Counted from the first letter of the stretch, positions 7,920 to 17,731 are shown. The stretch: DNA of 64,000 nt from an uncultured Pseudoruegeria sp. (GCA_947498155.1 CANMJD010000001.1:682001-746000), one strand, 5' to 3'. Notes: generated by a model not told the origin, from the letters alone. Translations and numbers: made by a program.

Positions 7920-9218
7920 ATGCGGTACATGGCAACCTACGACCTGATGGAAACGGTCCGGAACACGAACCAATGGATGGGCGCGTCGGCGCTGGCATTG
8001 GCGTCTTACCCGGTCACCGGACTTGTTGCGAACCCGATGTTCCAATGGCTTGCAGGTTGGGGCGAAGTTACCGAACGCACTTTTGCCCGGATGGTCGCCA
8101 AACCGGATTGGGGTATTCAATCGGTTCCCTGCGAAGACGGCCGCGACCATCTGGTCCGCGTCGACATTGAGGTTGCCCGCCCCTTCGGTGATTTGATCCA
8201 TTTCAACGTCCTTGGCCGCGAAGAAAAGAAACGCAAAGTCCTGCTGGTCGCACCGATGTCCGGCCACTACGCCACATTGCTGCGTTCTACTGTAAACAGC
8301 CTTTTGCCCGATTGCGAAGTCTACATTACAGATTGGCACAATGCGCGCGACATTCCGGTCTCCGCTGGCAAGTTCGATATTGAAGATTACACACTCTATC
8401 TTGTCGATTTCATGAAGCATCTGGGCAGCGATCTGCATGTCATCGCTGTTTGCCAACCTGCGCCGCTGACCTTGGCGGCTACGGCCTATCTTGCGGCAGA
8501 AAATCCCGAGGCCCAACCACGCTCCCTGACCCTGATCGGTGGGCCGATTGATCCCAATGCTGCCTCAACCGATGTGACTGATTTCGGCCACCGGGTAACC
8601 ATGGGTGTGCTCGAGGAAATGGCGATTCAGCGGGTCGGCTTTAAATATGCCGGTGCCGGTCGCATGGTGTATCCGGGGCTGTTGCAGCTCTCGTCCTTTA
8701 TGTCGATGAACAGCGAAACCCACAGCAAAGCCTTTACCGACCAGATCCAGCGCGCCGCGCGGGGCGAAGCAAGTGATCATGACCGTCATAACCGGTTTTA
8801 TGATGAATATCTGGCGGTTATGGATATGCCAGCTGAATTCTATCTCTCTACTGTAGAGCGTATCTTTAAGCATGGCGAACTGGCGGCGAACGCTTTTGTA
8901 GTGGACGGCGTCAAAGTTGACATCGGCGCCATCACAAATGTTGCGGTTAAAACCGTCGAGGGGGCCAAGGACGACATCACCGCTCCGGGTCAATGCGTGG
9001 CCGCCTTGGACATGCTGACAGGGCTGGATGACAGCAAAAAGGCCAGCCACGTCGAACCGGATGCTGGTCACTATGGTATTTTTGCGGGCCGCAGCTGGCG
9101 CGACAATATCCGTCCGCTGGTCCTTGATTTCATCGATTCCAATTCCGGTGAAACGCCGCCCAAGGAAAAAACAAGCGCTAAGCCTGCACCACAGAAAACC
9201 GCTCTGAAGGCTGTTTGA
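7920..9218 (+). CDS. phaZ: Intracellular PHA depolymerase PhaZ
   Basis: A 432-residue intracellular depolymerase that mobilises native PHA granules. The active-site cysteine is Cys178 in VIAVCQPAPLTL, the cysteine-type nucleophile of PhaZ1-like enzymes rather than a serine lipase box. A C-terminal HYGIFAGRSWR segment supplies the catalytic histidine, and an Ala/Lys/Pro-rich tail follows. The start at 7920 has GGAGG eight bases upstream; the frame continues 90 bases further up but without a comparable site. Divergent transcription from phaC lets one regulatory region balance synthesis and degradation. Confidence 0.93.
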   Translation: MRYMATYDLMETVRNTNQWMGASALALASYPVTGLVANPMFQWLAGWGEVTERTFARMVAKPDWGIQSVPCEDGRDHLVRVDIEVARPFGDLIHFNVLGREEKKRKVLLVAPMSGHYATLLRSTVNSLLPDCEVYITDWHNARDIPVSAGKFDIEDYTLYLVDFMKHLGSDLHVIAVCQPAPLTLAATAYLAAENPEAQPRSLTLIGGPIDPNAASTDVTDFGHRVTMGVLEEMAIQRVGFKYAGAGRMVYPGLLQLSSFMSMNSETHSKAFTDQIQRAARGEASDHDRHNRFYDEYLAVMDMPAEFYLSTVERIFKHGELAANAFVVDGVKVDIGAITNVAVKTVEGAKDDITAPGQCVAALDMLTGLDDSKKASHVEPDAGHYGIFAGRSWRDNIRPLVLDFIDSNSGETPPKEKTSAKPAPQKTALKAV

Positions 9219-9230
9219 ACCACACAAAAA

Positions 9231-9298
9231 TCTGGACGGGGCAGGAACCACCGACTGCGGGCTCCCTGCCCCGCCCGCCAGACTGGTATTCCAGTTTG
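9231..9298 (+). terminator. Hairpins after phaZ
   Basis: TCTGG-A-CGGGGCAGG pairs with CCTGCCCCG and CCAGA (9231-9282). A second hairpin, ACTGG-TATT-CCAGT, follows at 9282-9295 and ends in TTTGAAAAA. Together they look like a terminator for phaZ before the oxidoreductase gene. Confidence 0.5.
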
Positions 9299-9344
9299 AA
9301 AAAGCCGATAAAGAAGGTGTTTCATACAGTCGGAAGCCGAACCT

Positions 9345-10409
9345 TTGTCCAAAACTATTAATCCCGAGGTAATCGGCGTCGCCCTGATCGGGGCCGGTAT
9401 GATTGCCAAAACCCATGTTGCAGCGCTTTCGGCCCTTCAGGACCAGCTGCAACTTTGTCAGATCATTTCCCGCGATCCCGATAAAGCGCGCTATTTAGCC
9501 GACTATTATGACGGCCTACCCCCAGTGTTCTCTACAGATTTGGCCGCCGTTGCCGAAGACCCGAATATAGCCATGGCGATCGTCGCGACCCCGCCAAGTG
9601 TGCGCAAGGGCGTGATCGAGGTTCTGGCCAACTCAGGCACCCATATTCTGTTGGAAAAACCCCTTGCGCGTACCTTGCCCGAAGCCCGCGAGGTCGTGGA
9701 CATCTGCACCCGCGCAGGCGTCACTCTGGGCGTATTATTTCAACACAGAATGCGCGCACCATCCATCGCCGCTGCCCGACATGTCGCCAGTGGTGTTCTG
9801 GGTAAACTCGGTCTTGTTGAAATCTCTGTCCCGCTTTGGCGCGATCAATCCTACTACAATGAACTGGGTCGGGGCACCTATGCCCGAGATGGTGGCGGCG
9901 TCATGATTACCAACGCCGTGCACTCGCTGGACCTGACCCTAAGCCTCACCGGCCCGATCAGGCGCGTTCAAGCGATGACGGCAACGACCTCTCTGCACCA
10001 AATGGAGGCGGAAGATTTTGCCATGGCGGGGCTACACTTTGACTGTGGGGCGGTGGGTTCTTTTGTTTCCAGCACCGCAATGTACCCCCATCGCACCGAA
10101 GTCATCCGGCTGCATTTTGAACATGGCAGTCTGAAAATCGATAAGAATGCACTGGAAATCACCTGGCGTGACGGGCGAGTCGATATTGAGGGGAAGACAG
10201 ATAGCCCGAAACAGCAGACTCCGCTTTCCGGTGGCAACTATGAATGGCATCAAGCTGTGATCACGGATTTTGCTGCTGCTCTGCGTGATGGGCGCAAACC
10301 AATGGTAACGGGAGAGGAAGCGCTAGCCTCTCACCGGATCATTGAGGCGATCGAGACTTCCTCCAAAACGGGGCGGGCTATAGATATCCCTGCACCGATG
10401 CGTTTCTGA
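9345..10409 (+). CDS. Gfo/Idh/MocA family NAD(P)-dependent oxidoreductase
   Basis: A 354-residue two-domain dehydrogenase. Residues 8-20 (VIGVALIGAGMIAKTH) form the Rossmann dinucleotide loop, LEKPLAR near residue 105 is the conserved EKP motif with the catalytic-site lysine, and the GGGVMITNAVHSLDL segment near 185 carries the family's histidine/aspartate. Substrates in this family are sugars, inositols or related alcohols; the sequence does not say which. The start appears to be TTG at 9345 with GGAAG about 10 bases upstream. No in-frame ATG precedes the Rossmann motif. Confidence 0.85.
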   Translation: MSKTINPEVIGVALIGAGMIAKTHVAALSALQDQLQLCQIISRDPDKARYLADYYDGLPPVFSTDLAAVAEDPNIAMAIVATPPSVRKGVIEVLANSGTHILLEKPLARTLPEAREVVDICTRAGVTLGVLFQHRMRAPSIAAARHVASGVLGKLGLVEISVPLWRDQSYYNELGRGTYARDGGGVMITNAVHSLDLTLSLTGPIRRVQAMTATTSLHQMEAEDFAMAGLHFDCGAVGSFVSSTAMYPHRTEVIRLHFEHGSLKIDKNALEITWRDGRVDIEGKTDSPKQQTPLSGGNYEWHQAVITDFAAALRDGRKPMVTGEEALASHRIIEAIETSSKTGRAIDIPAPMRF

Positions 10410-10477
10410 CTGCCAGCCGGACAAATCCTCGATTTTGTGATAAAAGGAGGGGTCAATCACAGGAACGGAGATGCAAA

Positions 10478-10774
10478 ATGATCATGCGCATATTTCAAGT
10501 TGTTGTGCGGCCCGGCAAGGAAGCGGCCTTCGCCAACTTCTTTCATAACACCGCAATTCCACTGATGCAGGGCACCAAAGGAATCGTCAATGTACTGCCC
10601 GGTGCGCCGCGTGCGGAAAGCCCCAGAGAGTTTAGTTTTGTCATGATCTGGGAGAGTTTGGAGGCGCTGAAAGCCTTTGCTGGCGAGGATTACGCCAGTC
10701 CGCATATTGATCCCGCCGAAGCCGAACTGGTCGAAAGCCGGTCCATCAAGCACTATGATCTGGTGGCGCCTTAA
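10478..10774 (+). CDS. Antibiotic-biosynthesis-monooxygenase (ABM) domain protein
   Basis: A 98-residue single-domain dimeric ferredoxin-like alpha+beta barrel protein. The pattern MRIFQVVVRPGKEAAFANFF, then FVMIWESLEALKAF, then a C-terminal VESRSIKHYDLV is typical of ABM/EthD-like proteins. Members range from quinol monooxygenases to heme-degrading or structural proteins; none of these can be assigned here. GGAG precedes the ATG. The gene is 68 bases after the Gfo/Idh gene and could be co-transcribed with it. Confidence 0.7.
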   Translation: MIMRIFQVVVRPGKEAAFANFFHNTAIPLMQGTKGIVNVLPGAPRAESPREFSFVMIWESLEALKAFAGEDYASPHIDPAEAELVESRSIKHYDLVAP

Positions 10775-10810
10775 ACCACGCCCACATGCTCTGCACGATT
10801 GGGAAAAGGG

Positions 10811-11377
10811 TTATTCTTGGCGCAGCCGACTTAAAGTGACGGGGGTCATGCCAAGGTAGGACGCAATCAGCCGGTGGGGAAAAGCTGCCTCATAGGTGGG
10901 GAACCGTCTGCGAAACCAAGCAAGCCGCTCTGCACCGCCAAGGGCTGCCAGACACCATTCCCGTTCGCTTTTCAGGCCAAGCTCATGGCGCAAGATCCCA
11001 TTCGCCCAGGATCGAATGCTCTGGGAGCAAAGCATCAATTCGGTCAGGGTTTCACTATTCATATGAGCAAATGTTGCGTCGGCTGTGGCTTCAATCGTGA
11101 CCAAGGATTCGCCCGCCCCGCTGCGCGCAATATTGGGCGTCACAACACAAGGGGCAACATAGAAACCAACGCAGATTTCCTGTCCGTCAGGATCAGAGAT
11201 GCAACTGACCAACCGACCGGTCAACAGAATAATTTCCGTATCTGCCGGATCCCCCTGTCGCAAAACGGCCTGCCCTTTTCGGAGCGGCTTAAGCGTCCAG
11301 CATTCGCACAGCTGTTCCAGATCCTGCACCGCTGCCTTTGGCCCAAGAGAGCGCCTCAGAAACGTCGACAGATCCAT
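10811..11377 (-). CDS. Crp/Fnr family transcriptional regulator
   Basis: A 188-residue regulator. Residues 30-110 form a cyclic-nucleotide-binding-like beta barrel (RQGDPADTEIILLTGRLV), followed by the dimer helix and a short winged-helix domain ending ASYLGMTPVTLSRLRQE, the recognition helix. There is no cysteine cluster at the N-terminus that would suggest an Fnr iron-sulphur cluster. I placed the start at the ATG at 11377 because AAGAGG lies eight bases upstream; a GTG nine bases further out is crowded against that site. It is divergent from a membrane-protein gene at 11457, which may be its target. Confidence 0.82.
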   Translation of the reverse strand: MDLSTFLRRSLGPKAAVQDLEQLCECWTLKPLRKGQAVLRQGDPADTEIILLTGRLVSCISDPDGQEICVGFYVAPCVVTPNIARSGAGESLVTIEATADATFAHMNSETLTELMLCSQSIRSWANGILRHELGLKSEREWCLAALGGAERLAWFRRRFPTYEAAFPHRLIASYLGMTPVTLSRLRQE

Positions 11378-11456
11378 GCGCGGCACCTCTTATCAAATGA
11401 TAATGTAAAACATCTCGTCAAAGGGCATGTATCGCATGACTTTAGGAGATTTGAAA

Positions 11457-12023
11457 ATGAAGATAGAGAACTGGTCCGCAAACCCCGCAAAATGCGCAAT
11501 ACTCTTTGGCGCGGCGAGCGCCGCAGTATACCTGATAATGATCAACACCACGCTTGCGCATCTAACGAGCATATCCGGCCTTAAACCCTTGGATTTACGC
11601 CCATTCGGATATGCCACAGATGAGGTAACAACCTTGTTTAAGGCCCTCGGCGAGGACGGTCGCCGCATATATCTTCATCGCCAGATTATGCTGGATACCG
11701 CCTATCCGGCACTGCTGGCGATGTGCTTGATTTCACTGTTTCGGTGGCTGGGGCAAAGCCTGCCCTTCCAACGGTTTATACCAATTGGGATCAATGCCTC
11801 ACTGGGGACTGCGCTATTTGATTATGCGGAGAACTTGGGGATCGCGGTCATGCTTCTAAATTGGCCGGACGCAAATCCCGTGTTAGCCCGCCTCACCAGT
11901 CTTGCCACCGTGTCAAAATCTGTCTTGACCACAGTTGCACTCTCTCTGCTGATGTTCACCGCACTTTATTGGGCCTGTCGTCAAATCAAGATAGGCGCGC
12001 TTCGGTGGCGGCTTCGTTCTTAG
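11457..12023 (+). CDS. Conserved four-helix membrane protein of unknown function
   Basis: A 188-residue polytopic inner-membrane protein with hydrophobic segments at about residues 10-30, 78-96, 105-125 and 150-172. The loop between segments 1 and 2 carries charged residues, and a conserved-looking DYAENLG motif sits at the end of segment 3. The start ATG at 11457 has TAGGAG eight bases upstream; the longer frame begins at poorer ATGs. Divergent from the Crp-like regulator. Its stop codon overlaps that of the convergent hydrolase gene by four bases. I do not recognise a named family. Confidence 0.65.
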   Translation: MKIENWSANPAKCAILFGAASAAVYLIMINTTLAHLTSISGLKPLDLRPFGYATDEVTTLFKALGEDGRRIYLHRQIMLDTAYPALLAMCLISLFRWLGQSLPFQRFIPIGINASLGTALFDYAENLGIAVMLLNWPDANPVLARLTSLATVSKSVLTTVALSLLMFTALYWACRQIKIGALRWRLRS

Positions 12024-12730
12024 TGCAGCATGAGCGGCGCCTGCAGCCAATCCCCTAGGGCCTCTGTGGTGGCTTCGGGTTGTTCCAGCGGCAATAAATG
12101 TCCGGCATGGGGAATGGTGCGCAGGCGACCATGGGGCATCAGGGCGGCCATGACTTCGTGACGATGCACCGGACACAGGGTGTCATCCTCTCCGCAGAGC
12201 GCCATCGCAGGCAGTTTGGCCATGCGCAGGGTTTTCTGTTGATCAGGGCGGCGTTGCAGCGCACGGGTCTGGTTGACAAAAACATCGCATCCCAGTTTCA
12301 ACCCCATTGCTTTATAAATATTTAAAACCCGATCGCGATTGCTGCCCGGAGACAGGTAATCGGGTTTCATCTCTCCTTCCAGCGCCTCTTCAAGGCGACC
12401 CAAGCGGGCGGCCATGATCATCGGTTCGCGATCCGCCGCCATAGAGGGGGATTCGGCCAAGGGGCTGGTATCGATCAGGGCAATTCGGGTGATGCGCTCC
12501 GGCGCGGCTTTCAGAATTTCCATCGCCACCATGCCGCCCAAACAATGACCGGCCAAAGCAAATTTTTGCGGCGCACTTTGCAGGATAAAGGCGGCCATAT
12601 CTGCGGTTGTCTGGCCAGCGGTCACACTACAGACCATAACGCACCGGTCTTGGGACAGGGTTGCGATCTGATGCCCGAACAAACGCGCATCACACATCAT
12701 TCCAGGTATCAACAAAAGGGGCTCGTTCAT
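12020..12730 (-). CDS. Alpha/beta hydrolase with a cysteine nucleophile
   Basis: A 236-residue cytoplasmic alpha/beta-hydrolase. The nucleophile elbow reads GHCLGGM, so Cys63 replaces the usual serine; the acid is in LCGEDDTLCPVHRH and the histidine in IPHAGHLLPLEQPE. A Cys-Asp-His triad is known in dienelactone hydrolases and PHA synthases, but this short protein resembles ester/lactone hydrolases of the general family. Substrate unknown. The TGT codon at 12542-12544 (minus) is unambiguous. Confidence 0.8.
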   Translation of the reverse strand: MNEPLLLIPGMMCDARLFGHQIATLSQDRCVMVCSVTAGQTTADMAAFILQSAPQKFALAGHCLGGMVAMEILKAAPERITRIALIDTSPLAESPSMAADREPMIMAARLGRLEEALEGEMKPDYLSPGSNRDRVLNIYKAMGLKLGCDVFVNQTRALQRRPDQQKTLRMAKLPAMALCGEDDTLCPVHRHEVMAALMPHGRLRTIPHAGHLLPLEQPEATTEALGDWLQAPLMLH

Positions 12731-12921
12731 CCCGACCTCATGCGTTTATTATTGGTTACATGAAGGGTGAACCAGAACTGACTGATCTCAAACACAGAAT
12801 TTGGATGTGATTGCTCAAATACAGAAAGGTGTGGCGGGTTTGTCGCGACAGTTTTCATAAACTAGTGGACACCCCGACAATGGCCACAACATCTGGTTCC
12901 ATCCGAAAAGGCTGGGCGGCT

Positions 12922-13353
12922 TTAGCCGATGCCGTTCCATTGAAACGCGCCGTCTGCGCCGAGCTTTGAAAACGGGTTAAAGGCAATTTCCCAGACATGG
13001 CCATCCGGATCGGCGAAATAGCCGTGGTGCCCGCCCCAAAACACGTCCGCCGCGGCTTTCAGTATTTTTGCGCCTGCGGCCTCGGCCTGCGTCAAAATCT
13101 GCGCAACCTCCTCTTTGTTGCGCACATTATGGGCCAGCGTAATACCGGAAAACCCGCCGATATTGTTGACATCCATTCCCCATTCTTCGGCCAGAGCCTC
13201 TTTGGGATAAAGGCCAAGGGTCTGGCTGATCAGATCAAAGGCAACAACCCCATCAGGGCTGTCCACACGGTTCCAGCCAAGGGCCGTATAAAATGCCGCT
13301 GCCCGCGCCAGATCGCTGACCCCGAGTGTGATCAAGCTCACTCTTTGTTCCAT
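12922..13353 (-). CDS. VOC (glyoxalase/bleomycin-resistance fold) family protein
   Basis: A 143-residue protein made of two beta-alpha-beta-beta-beta modules: SLITLGVSDLARAAAFYTALG at the N-terminus and GYFADPDGHVWEIAFNP at the C-terminus. These are the hallmark ends of vicinal-oxygen-chelate enzymes, with the C-terminal glutamate a likely metal ligand. The start at 13353 is preceded by AAGGAG; the longer frame runs into the hydrolase 3' region. It belongs to a minus-strand run with two alpha/beta hydrolases. Function (lyase, dioxygenase or resistance) cannot be told. Confidence 0.82.
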   Translation of the reverse strand: MEQRVSLITLGVSDLARAAAFYTALGWNRVDSPDGVVAFDLISQTLGLYPKEALAEEWGMDVNNIGGFSGITLAHNVRNKEEVAQILTQAEAAGAKILKAAADVFWGGHHGYFADPDGHVWEIAFNPFSKLGADGAFQWNGIG

Positions 13354-13381
13354 GTGCTCTCCTTGGGCGGAATGGCCCGCC

Positions 13382-14365
13382 CTAGGGCAATGTTTTTGCC
13401 CACTCCAGTATCGCCGCAACCGTTGGCGCAGTTGCATTCGGGGACATGATATCGCCTGCAATCACATGATGATAGCGATCACCCCCTTCGCCCGGTTGAA
13501 TGAACTGTTTTTGCATTGGGCCGCCCCAGAGACCGGCAACCTCTTCTGTGATGTCAGGACGCACAACGCTGTCCTCCGGCGAGAACAGGAACAAGGCCGC
13601 CACCTCCACATCGCGATAATCCATTTGGGCTGCTTTCTGCACCGCCGCGGCCATCGGCAGCACCGCGCGTGTCGGATAGGTCGTCGTCCAATAGGCGGCG
13701 TGCTGCTCGTTTTGGGGTTCAAAGCTGCGTTCCGCCCCCCCTACAGCCTCGATCCAGTAGCGGGCGGCGGGAAAGGTCAGCAAAGGGGCCAGCGGATTGG
13801 CAATGCCAAAATTCGGTGAGACAAAAACAAGGCCCTTGACCTGTGCCATTGCCACCGGGTCAAATGCCGAAAGCGCGGCAAATGTCCCGCCAGTAGAGGT
13901 GGTGATCACGATCACTTCGTCGCCGATGGCCCGCCCGATGGCCAAGGCCTCGGCAGTGTCGGTCAACCAGTCCTGAACCGTTGGTTCTGCCATCGCGTCC
14001 CCGTCCCGCCCATGGCCCGACAACCGCGTAAAATACAGATTTGCCCCCAACTCCGCCGCCACCTGATCCGGTACGGGGCGAATTTCTTCGGAACTGGCGG
14101 AAAATCCGTGAATATATACCACAGAGATCGCTGATTTCTGTTCGGGCTCGCCTGTCCAGATCACCCGCTTTTCGACGCCCGTACGAATGTCATCAAACTG
14201 CGCCTCCGCACCTTCCAGATAGGGAGAGACCCCATCCGCCAGAACAGCAGCATCAAATTCGACCCGTTCGGGCACCGGCTCATAAGGGCCAAGGGCGATG
14301 AGCAGCCCTACGAGAAGAGCCGTTACTGCAAGAACGCGACCCAGCCATTTTCCAAACTGCCGCAT
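13382..14365 (-). CDS. Membrane-anchored alpha/beta hydrolase
   Basis: A 327-residue protein with one N-terminal hydrophobic segment (residues 9-27) that anchors or exports it, followed by an alpha/beta-hydrolase domain. The oxyanion region is VVYIHGFSAS, the nucleophile is in TTSTGGTFAAL, the acid in FLFSPEDSVV and the histidine near RYHHVIAGD. The elbow TTSTGG departs from the usual GXSXG. Its start overlaps the stop of the upstream hydrolase gene (TGATG), so the two are translationally coupled. A substrate cannot be named. Confidence 0.8.
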   Translation of the reverse strand: MRQFGKWLGRVLAVTALLVGLLIALGPYEPVPERVEFDAAVLADGVSPYLEGAEAQFDDIRTGVEKRVIWTGEPEQKSAISVVYIHGFSASSEEIRPVPDQVAAELGANLYFTRLSGHGRDGDAMAEPTVQDWLTDTAEALAIGRAIGDEVIVITTSTGGTFAALSAFDPVAMAQVKGLVFVSPNFGIANPLAPLLTFPAARYWIEAVGGAERSFEPQNEQHAAYWTTTYPTRAVLPMAAAVQKAAQMDYRDVEVAALFLFSPEDSVVRPDITEEVAGLWGGPMQKQFIQPGEGGDRYHHVIAGDIMSPNATAPTVAAILEWAKTLP

Positions 14366-15123
14366 CAGGCCGCACCCACGGCGCGTTGCAGGACTTTTTC
14401 GATGGTTTTTTCAATCAATATCAAACAGGGCGGCGTTGAAAAGCTGTGGTCTTCGCCTTTCACAAGTGTCAGCCGCATGTCATCACAGCTTGCATGGTCC
14501 ATCAGTCGCAGCGCGGTTTCGGTCGAGACCGCGGCGTCCGCCGTCCCCTGTAAACAGCGCACCGCAAAGGGCAACACCAGTGGGCTGCGCAACACCAACT
14601 GGTCGCGCCCGTCCTCGATCAGCTTTTTCGTGATTATATAGGGCTCACCATAGTCCGACGGCACGGCGATTTGCCCGCGCTCCATCACTTGGGCGCGTTG
14701 TTCTTCGTTAAAGGTGGCCCAATACCCATCCTCGGTAAAATCCGGCGCTGCCGCAATGGTGACCACCCCGCCAATCCGGCTAAGACGTTTGCTCAGCAGC
14801 AGCGAAATCCATCCCCCCATCGAAGACCCCACCAACACCTGCGGCCCTTCGGTCAGGGTTTCAATTGCAGCCTGCGCATCCTCTGCCCACTCCCCGATGC
14901 AGCCGTCTTCAAAGGCGCCATCGCTTTGGCCATGGCCCGAATAATCAAACCGCAAAAAACTGCGCCCCTGCGCCTCTGCCCAGTTTTGCAGATGAACCGC
15001 TTTGCTGCCTTCCATGTCGGATTTGAACCCGCCCAGAAACACCACTCCGGGCCCGCGCCCCTGATGCTGGTGATAGGCAAGGCGACGACCGCTGGCTGTG
15101 GTCAGGAATTTAGGGCTGGGCAT
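14365..15123 (-). CDS. Alpha/beta hydrolase (serine type)
   Basis: A 252-residue cytoplasmic hydrolase. The nucleophile elbow is VLVGSSMGGWISLLL with serine near residue 100; the aspartate lies in CLQGTADAAVSTET and the histidine in VKGEDHSFSTP. The early FLGGFKSDMEGSK and FDYSGHGQSDG segments resemble BAAT/serine-aminopeptidase-like or palmitoyl-thioesterase-like (ABHD10) hydrolases. First gene of a coupled hydrolase-hydrolase-VOC run on the minus strand. Substrate unknown. Confidence 0.82.
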   Translation of the reverse strand: MPSPKFLTTASGRRLAYHQHQGRGPGVVFLGGFKSDMEGSKAVHLQNWAEAQGRSFLRFDYSGHGQSDGAFEDGCIGEWAEDAQAAIETLTEGPQVLVGSSMGGWISLLLSKRLSRIGGVVTIAAAPDFTEDGYWATFNEEQRAQVMERGQIAVPSDYGEPYIITKKLIEDGRDQLVLRSPLVLPFAVRCLQGTADAAVSTETALRLMDHASCDDMRLTLVKGEDHSFSTPPCLILIEKTIEKVLQRAVGAA

Positions 15124-15236
15124 AGGGGGCTCCTCTGTTTGCCTGTAAAACTCTGCACATTACGACGGCCTTGGGCAATCGTCCTTGGCATTGGTTGACG
15201 TATGGTTAAACTGCGCGCAAATACAAAGGAATTCCC

Positions 15237-15599
15237 ATGCCCGCGCCACATATTCTGAATCTGCACCATGTCTCGATCATGGCCGATGATCTGGACGTCG
15301 CCACCGGTTTTTACAGCCAGACCCTCGGCTTAGCGCCCCTTCCGCTGCCCGATGCCTCGCTGATTGGAAAAATCGCATGGTTCGATCTGGGAAACGGGCG
15401 CGCCTTGCATGTGATCAAGGGCAAAGCTGCGCCGGATGGATTGTCGCATTTTGCCCTGCACATCGGGAGCGTCCAAGACTGGCGCGCCCATCTTGACGCG
15501 CTATCGATTGCCTATACGGCTGCCGATGTCGATTTACCGGGCAAGGGGCGCATTTTCACCAAAGACCCATTTGGCAATGCGATAGAGCTAACCGAGTAG
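15237..15599 (+). CDS. VOC family protein (glyoxalase-like)
   Basis: A 120-residue single-domain VOC protein. LHHVSIMADDLDVATGFYSQTLGL begins the first module and IFTKDPFGNAIELTE ends the second; the histidine (HHV) and final glutamate are the expected metal ligands. AAGGAATTCCC precedes the ATG. It is divergent from the hydrolase gene and lies 127 bases before thrS. The enzymatic activity is undetermined. Confidence 0.82.
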   Translation: MPAPHILNLHHVSIMADDLDVATGFYSQTLGLAPLPLPDASLIGKIAWFDLGNGRALHVIKGKAAPDGLSHFALHIGSVQDWRAHLDALSIAYTAADVDLPGKGRIFTKDPFGNAIELTE

Positions 15600-15726
15600 C
15601 GCCACCTTTGAACAAGGGCGGCGCGCAACGCTTGACTTGCCCCGCCTCTGCCGTCAAAACCCGCATCGAAACCATAACCCGCAACCGGGCGTTCCGTGGG
15701 CGCCAAACTGACGAGGAGGCCAAAAA

Positions 15727-17673
15727 ATGGCTCAAGTCTCTCTTACTTTTCCCGATGGCAATGCGCGCGAATATGCAGCAGGTGTTACCCCTGCCGAAGT
15801 CGCTGCCTCGATTTCAACATCCCTTGGTAAAAAAGCCATCTCTGCGACCGTCAACGGCGCGCATTGGGATTTGCAATGGCCGATTGATGCGGATGCCTCA
15901 ATTGCCATCAACACCCTGAAAGATGCCGAACCGGCGCTGGAATTGATCCGCCACGACTGCGCCCATATCATGGCCCGCGCGGTGCAAGAGATTTGGCCGG
16001 ACGTCAAAGTTACCATTGGCCCCGTCATCAAAGACGGCTGGTACTATGACTTTGATCGCAAAGAGCCGTTCACACCCGAAGACCTTGGCACCATCGAAAA
16101 GAAGATGAAAGAGATCATCAACAAACGCGATGCCGTGCGCACAGAGGTCTGGGACCGCCCCCGCGCGATCAAGCATTATGAAGATAACAACGAGCCGTAT
16201 AAGGTAGAGCTGATCGACGCCATTCCGGGCGATGAGCCACTGCGCATGTATTGGCACGGCGATTGGCAAGACCTCTGCCGTGGACCGCATTTGCAGCACA
16301 CCGGTCAGGTGCCGGGTGATGCGTTCAAGCTGATGTCCATTGCCGGTGCCTATTGGCGCGGGGATAGTGATCGCGCCATGTTGCAGCGGATTTACGGGGT
16401 GGCTTTCCAGAATAAGGAAGGGCTGAAAAAGCATCTGCACATGCTTGAAGAAGCCGCCAAGCGCGACCACCGTAAGCTCGGCAAGGAGATGAACCTCTTT
16501 CACATGCAAGAAGAGGCGCCAGGTCAAATTTTCTGGCATCCCAACGGCTGGAAAGTCTACACAACCCTGCAGGACTACATGCGCCGCAAACAAAACACCG
16601 GCGGCTATGTCGAAGTGAACACCCCGCAAGTGGTGGACCGCAAACTGTGGGAAGCCTCGGGGCACTGGGACAAATATCAGGAAAACATGTTCATCGTCGA
16701 AGTTGACGAGGACCATGCCCGCGAAAAGGCCGTAAATGCCCTAAAGCCGATGAACTGCCCTTGTCATGTGCAGATCTTTAACCAAGGCCTGAAATCCTAT
16801 CGCGACCTGCCTTTGCGCATGGCTGAATTCGGCTCTTGTGCGCGCTATGAACCCTCGGGAGCACTGCACGGCATCATGCGTGTACGTGGTTTTACGCAGG
16901 ATGACGGGCATATCTTCTGTGCCGCCGACCAAATCACCAGCGAAACCAAAACCTTCATCGACTTCCTGTCAGAGGTCTATGCCGATCTTGGTTTCCATGA
17001 CTGGACCATCAAGCTTTCGACCCGCCCTGAAAAACGGATCGGTTCTGATGAAGCATGGGATTACGCCGAAAAGGCGCTTGGCGATGCCTGTAATGCAGCT
17101 GGATATGAGTTTGACATCCTCGAAGGCGAAGGCGCGTTTTACGGGCCAAAGCTGGAGTTCACCCTCACCGATGCGATTGGTCGGGATTGGCAATGTGGCA
17201 CGCTGCAGGTTGACCCGAACCTGCCAGAACGTCTGGACGCCAGCTATATCGGGGCGGATGGCGAAAAGCATCGCCCGATCATGTTGCACCGCGCCACGCT
17301 GGGGTCGTTTGAGCGCTTCATCGGTATCCTGATTGAAGAACACGCCGGTAAGCTGCCGTTCTGGCTGGCTCCCCGTCAGGTGGTGGTTGCCTCTATTGTG
17401 TCGGATGCCAATGATTACGTGCAGGAAGTCGTGGATGCGTTGAAAGCCGCCGGTGTGCGGGCCGAGGCCGATATCCGCAATGAAAAGATCAATTATAAGG
17501 TGCGCGAGCATTCCTTGGCCAAAGTCCCGGCGATTCTGGCGATTGGTATGAAAGAAGTCGAAGAGCGCACGGTATCTGTCCGCCGTTTGGGTGAGAAACA
17601 AACTTCTGTGCAGCCATTGCAAGAGGTTGTTGCCAATCTCGCCCAAGAGGCCACGGCCCCGGATTTGCTCTGA
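15727..17673 (+). CDS. thrS: Threonyl-tRNA synthetase
   Basis: A 648-residue class II aminoacyl-tRNA synthetase. The order is TGS domain (about 1-62), editing domain with [11 protein letters not shown] near residue 77 and the [10 protein letters not shown] segment near 190, catalytic core with zinc-binding [12 protein letters not shown] near 340 and motif 2 around [15 protein letters not shown], then the anticodon-binding domain from about residue 550 ([17 protein letters not shown]). GAGGAGG precedes the ATG, and a strong terminator follows. Full length and apparently intact. Confidence 0.97.
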   Translation: MAQVSLTFPDGNAREYAAGVTPAEVAASISTSLGKKAISATVNGAHWDLQWPIDADASIAINTLKDAEPALELIRHDCAHIMARAVQEIWPDVKVTIGPVIKDGWYYDFDRKEPFTPEDLGTIEKKMKEIINKRDAVRTEVWDRPRAIKHYEDNNEPYKVELIDAIPGDEPLRMYWHGDWQDLCRGPHLQHTGQVPGDAFKLMSIAGAYWRGDSDRAMLQRIYGVAFQNKEGLKKHLHMLEEAAKRDHRKLGKEMNLFHMQEEAPGQIFWHPNGWKVYTTLQDYMRRKQNTGGYVEVNTPQVVDRKLWEASGHWDKYQENMFIVEVDEDHAREKAVNALKPMNCPCHVQIFNQGLKSYRDLPLRMAEFGSCARYEPSGALHGIMRVRGFTQDDGHIFCAADQITSETKTFIDFLSEVYADLGFHDWTIKLSTRPEKRIGSDEAWDYAEKALGDACNAAGYEFDILEGEGAFYGPKLEFTLTDAIGRDWQCGTLQVDPNLPERLDASYIGADGEKHRPIMLHRATLGSFERFIGILIEEHAGKLPFWLAPRQVVVASIVSDANDYVQEVVDALKAAGVRAEADIRNEKINYKVREHSLAKVPAILAIGMKEVEERTVSVRRLGEKQTSVQPLQEVVANLAQEATAPDLL

Positions 17674-17699
17674 CCCTTCGGCAAAAGTGCCATGCTCCC

Positions 17700-17731
17700 A
17701 AAAGCCTCCGCCCTGCGCGGGGGCTTTTTTT
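17700..17731 (+). terminator. Rho-independent terminator of thrS
   Basis: AAAGCCTCCGC and GCGGGGGCTTT pair around a short CCTGC-type loop and are followed by seven T. It starts about 27 bases after the thrS stop. Confidence 0.88.
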
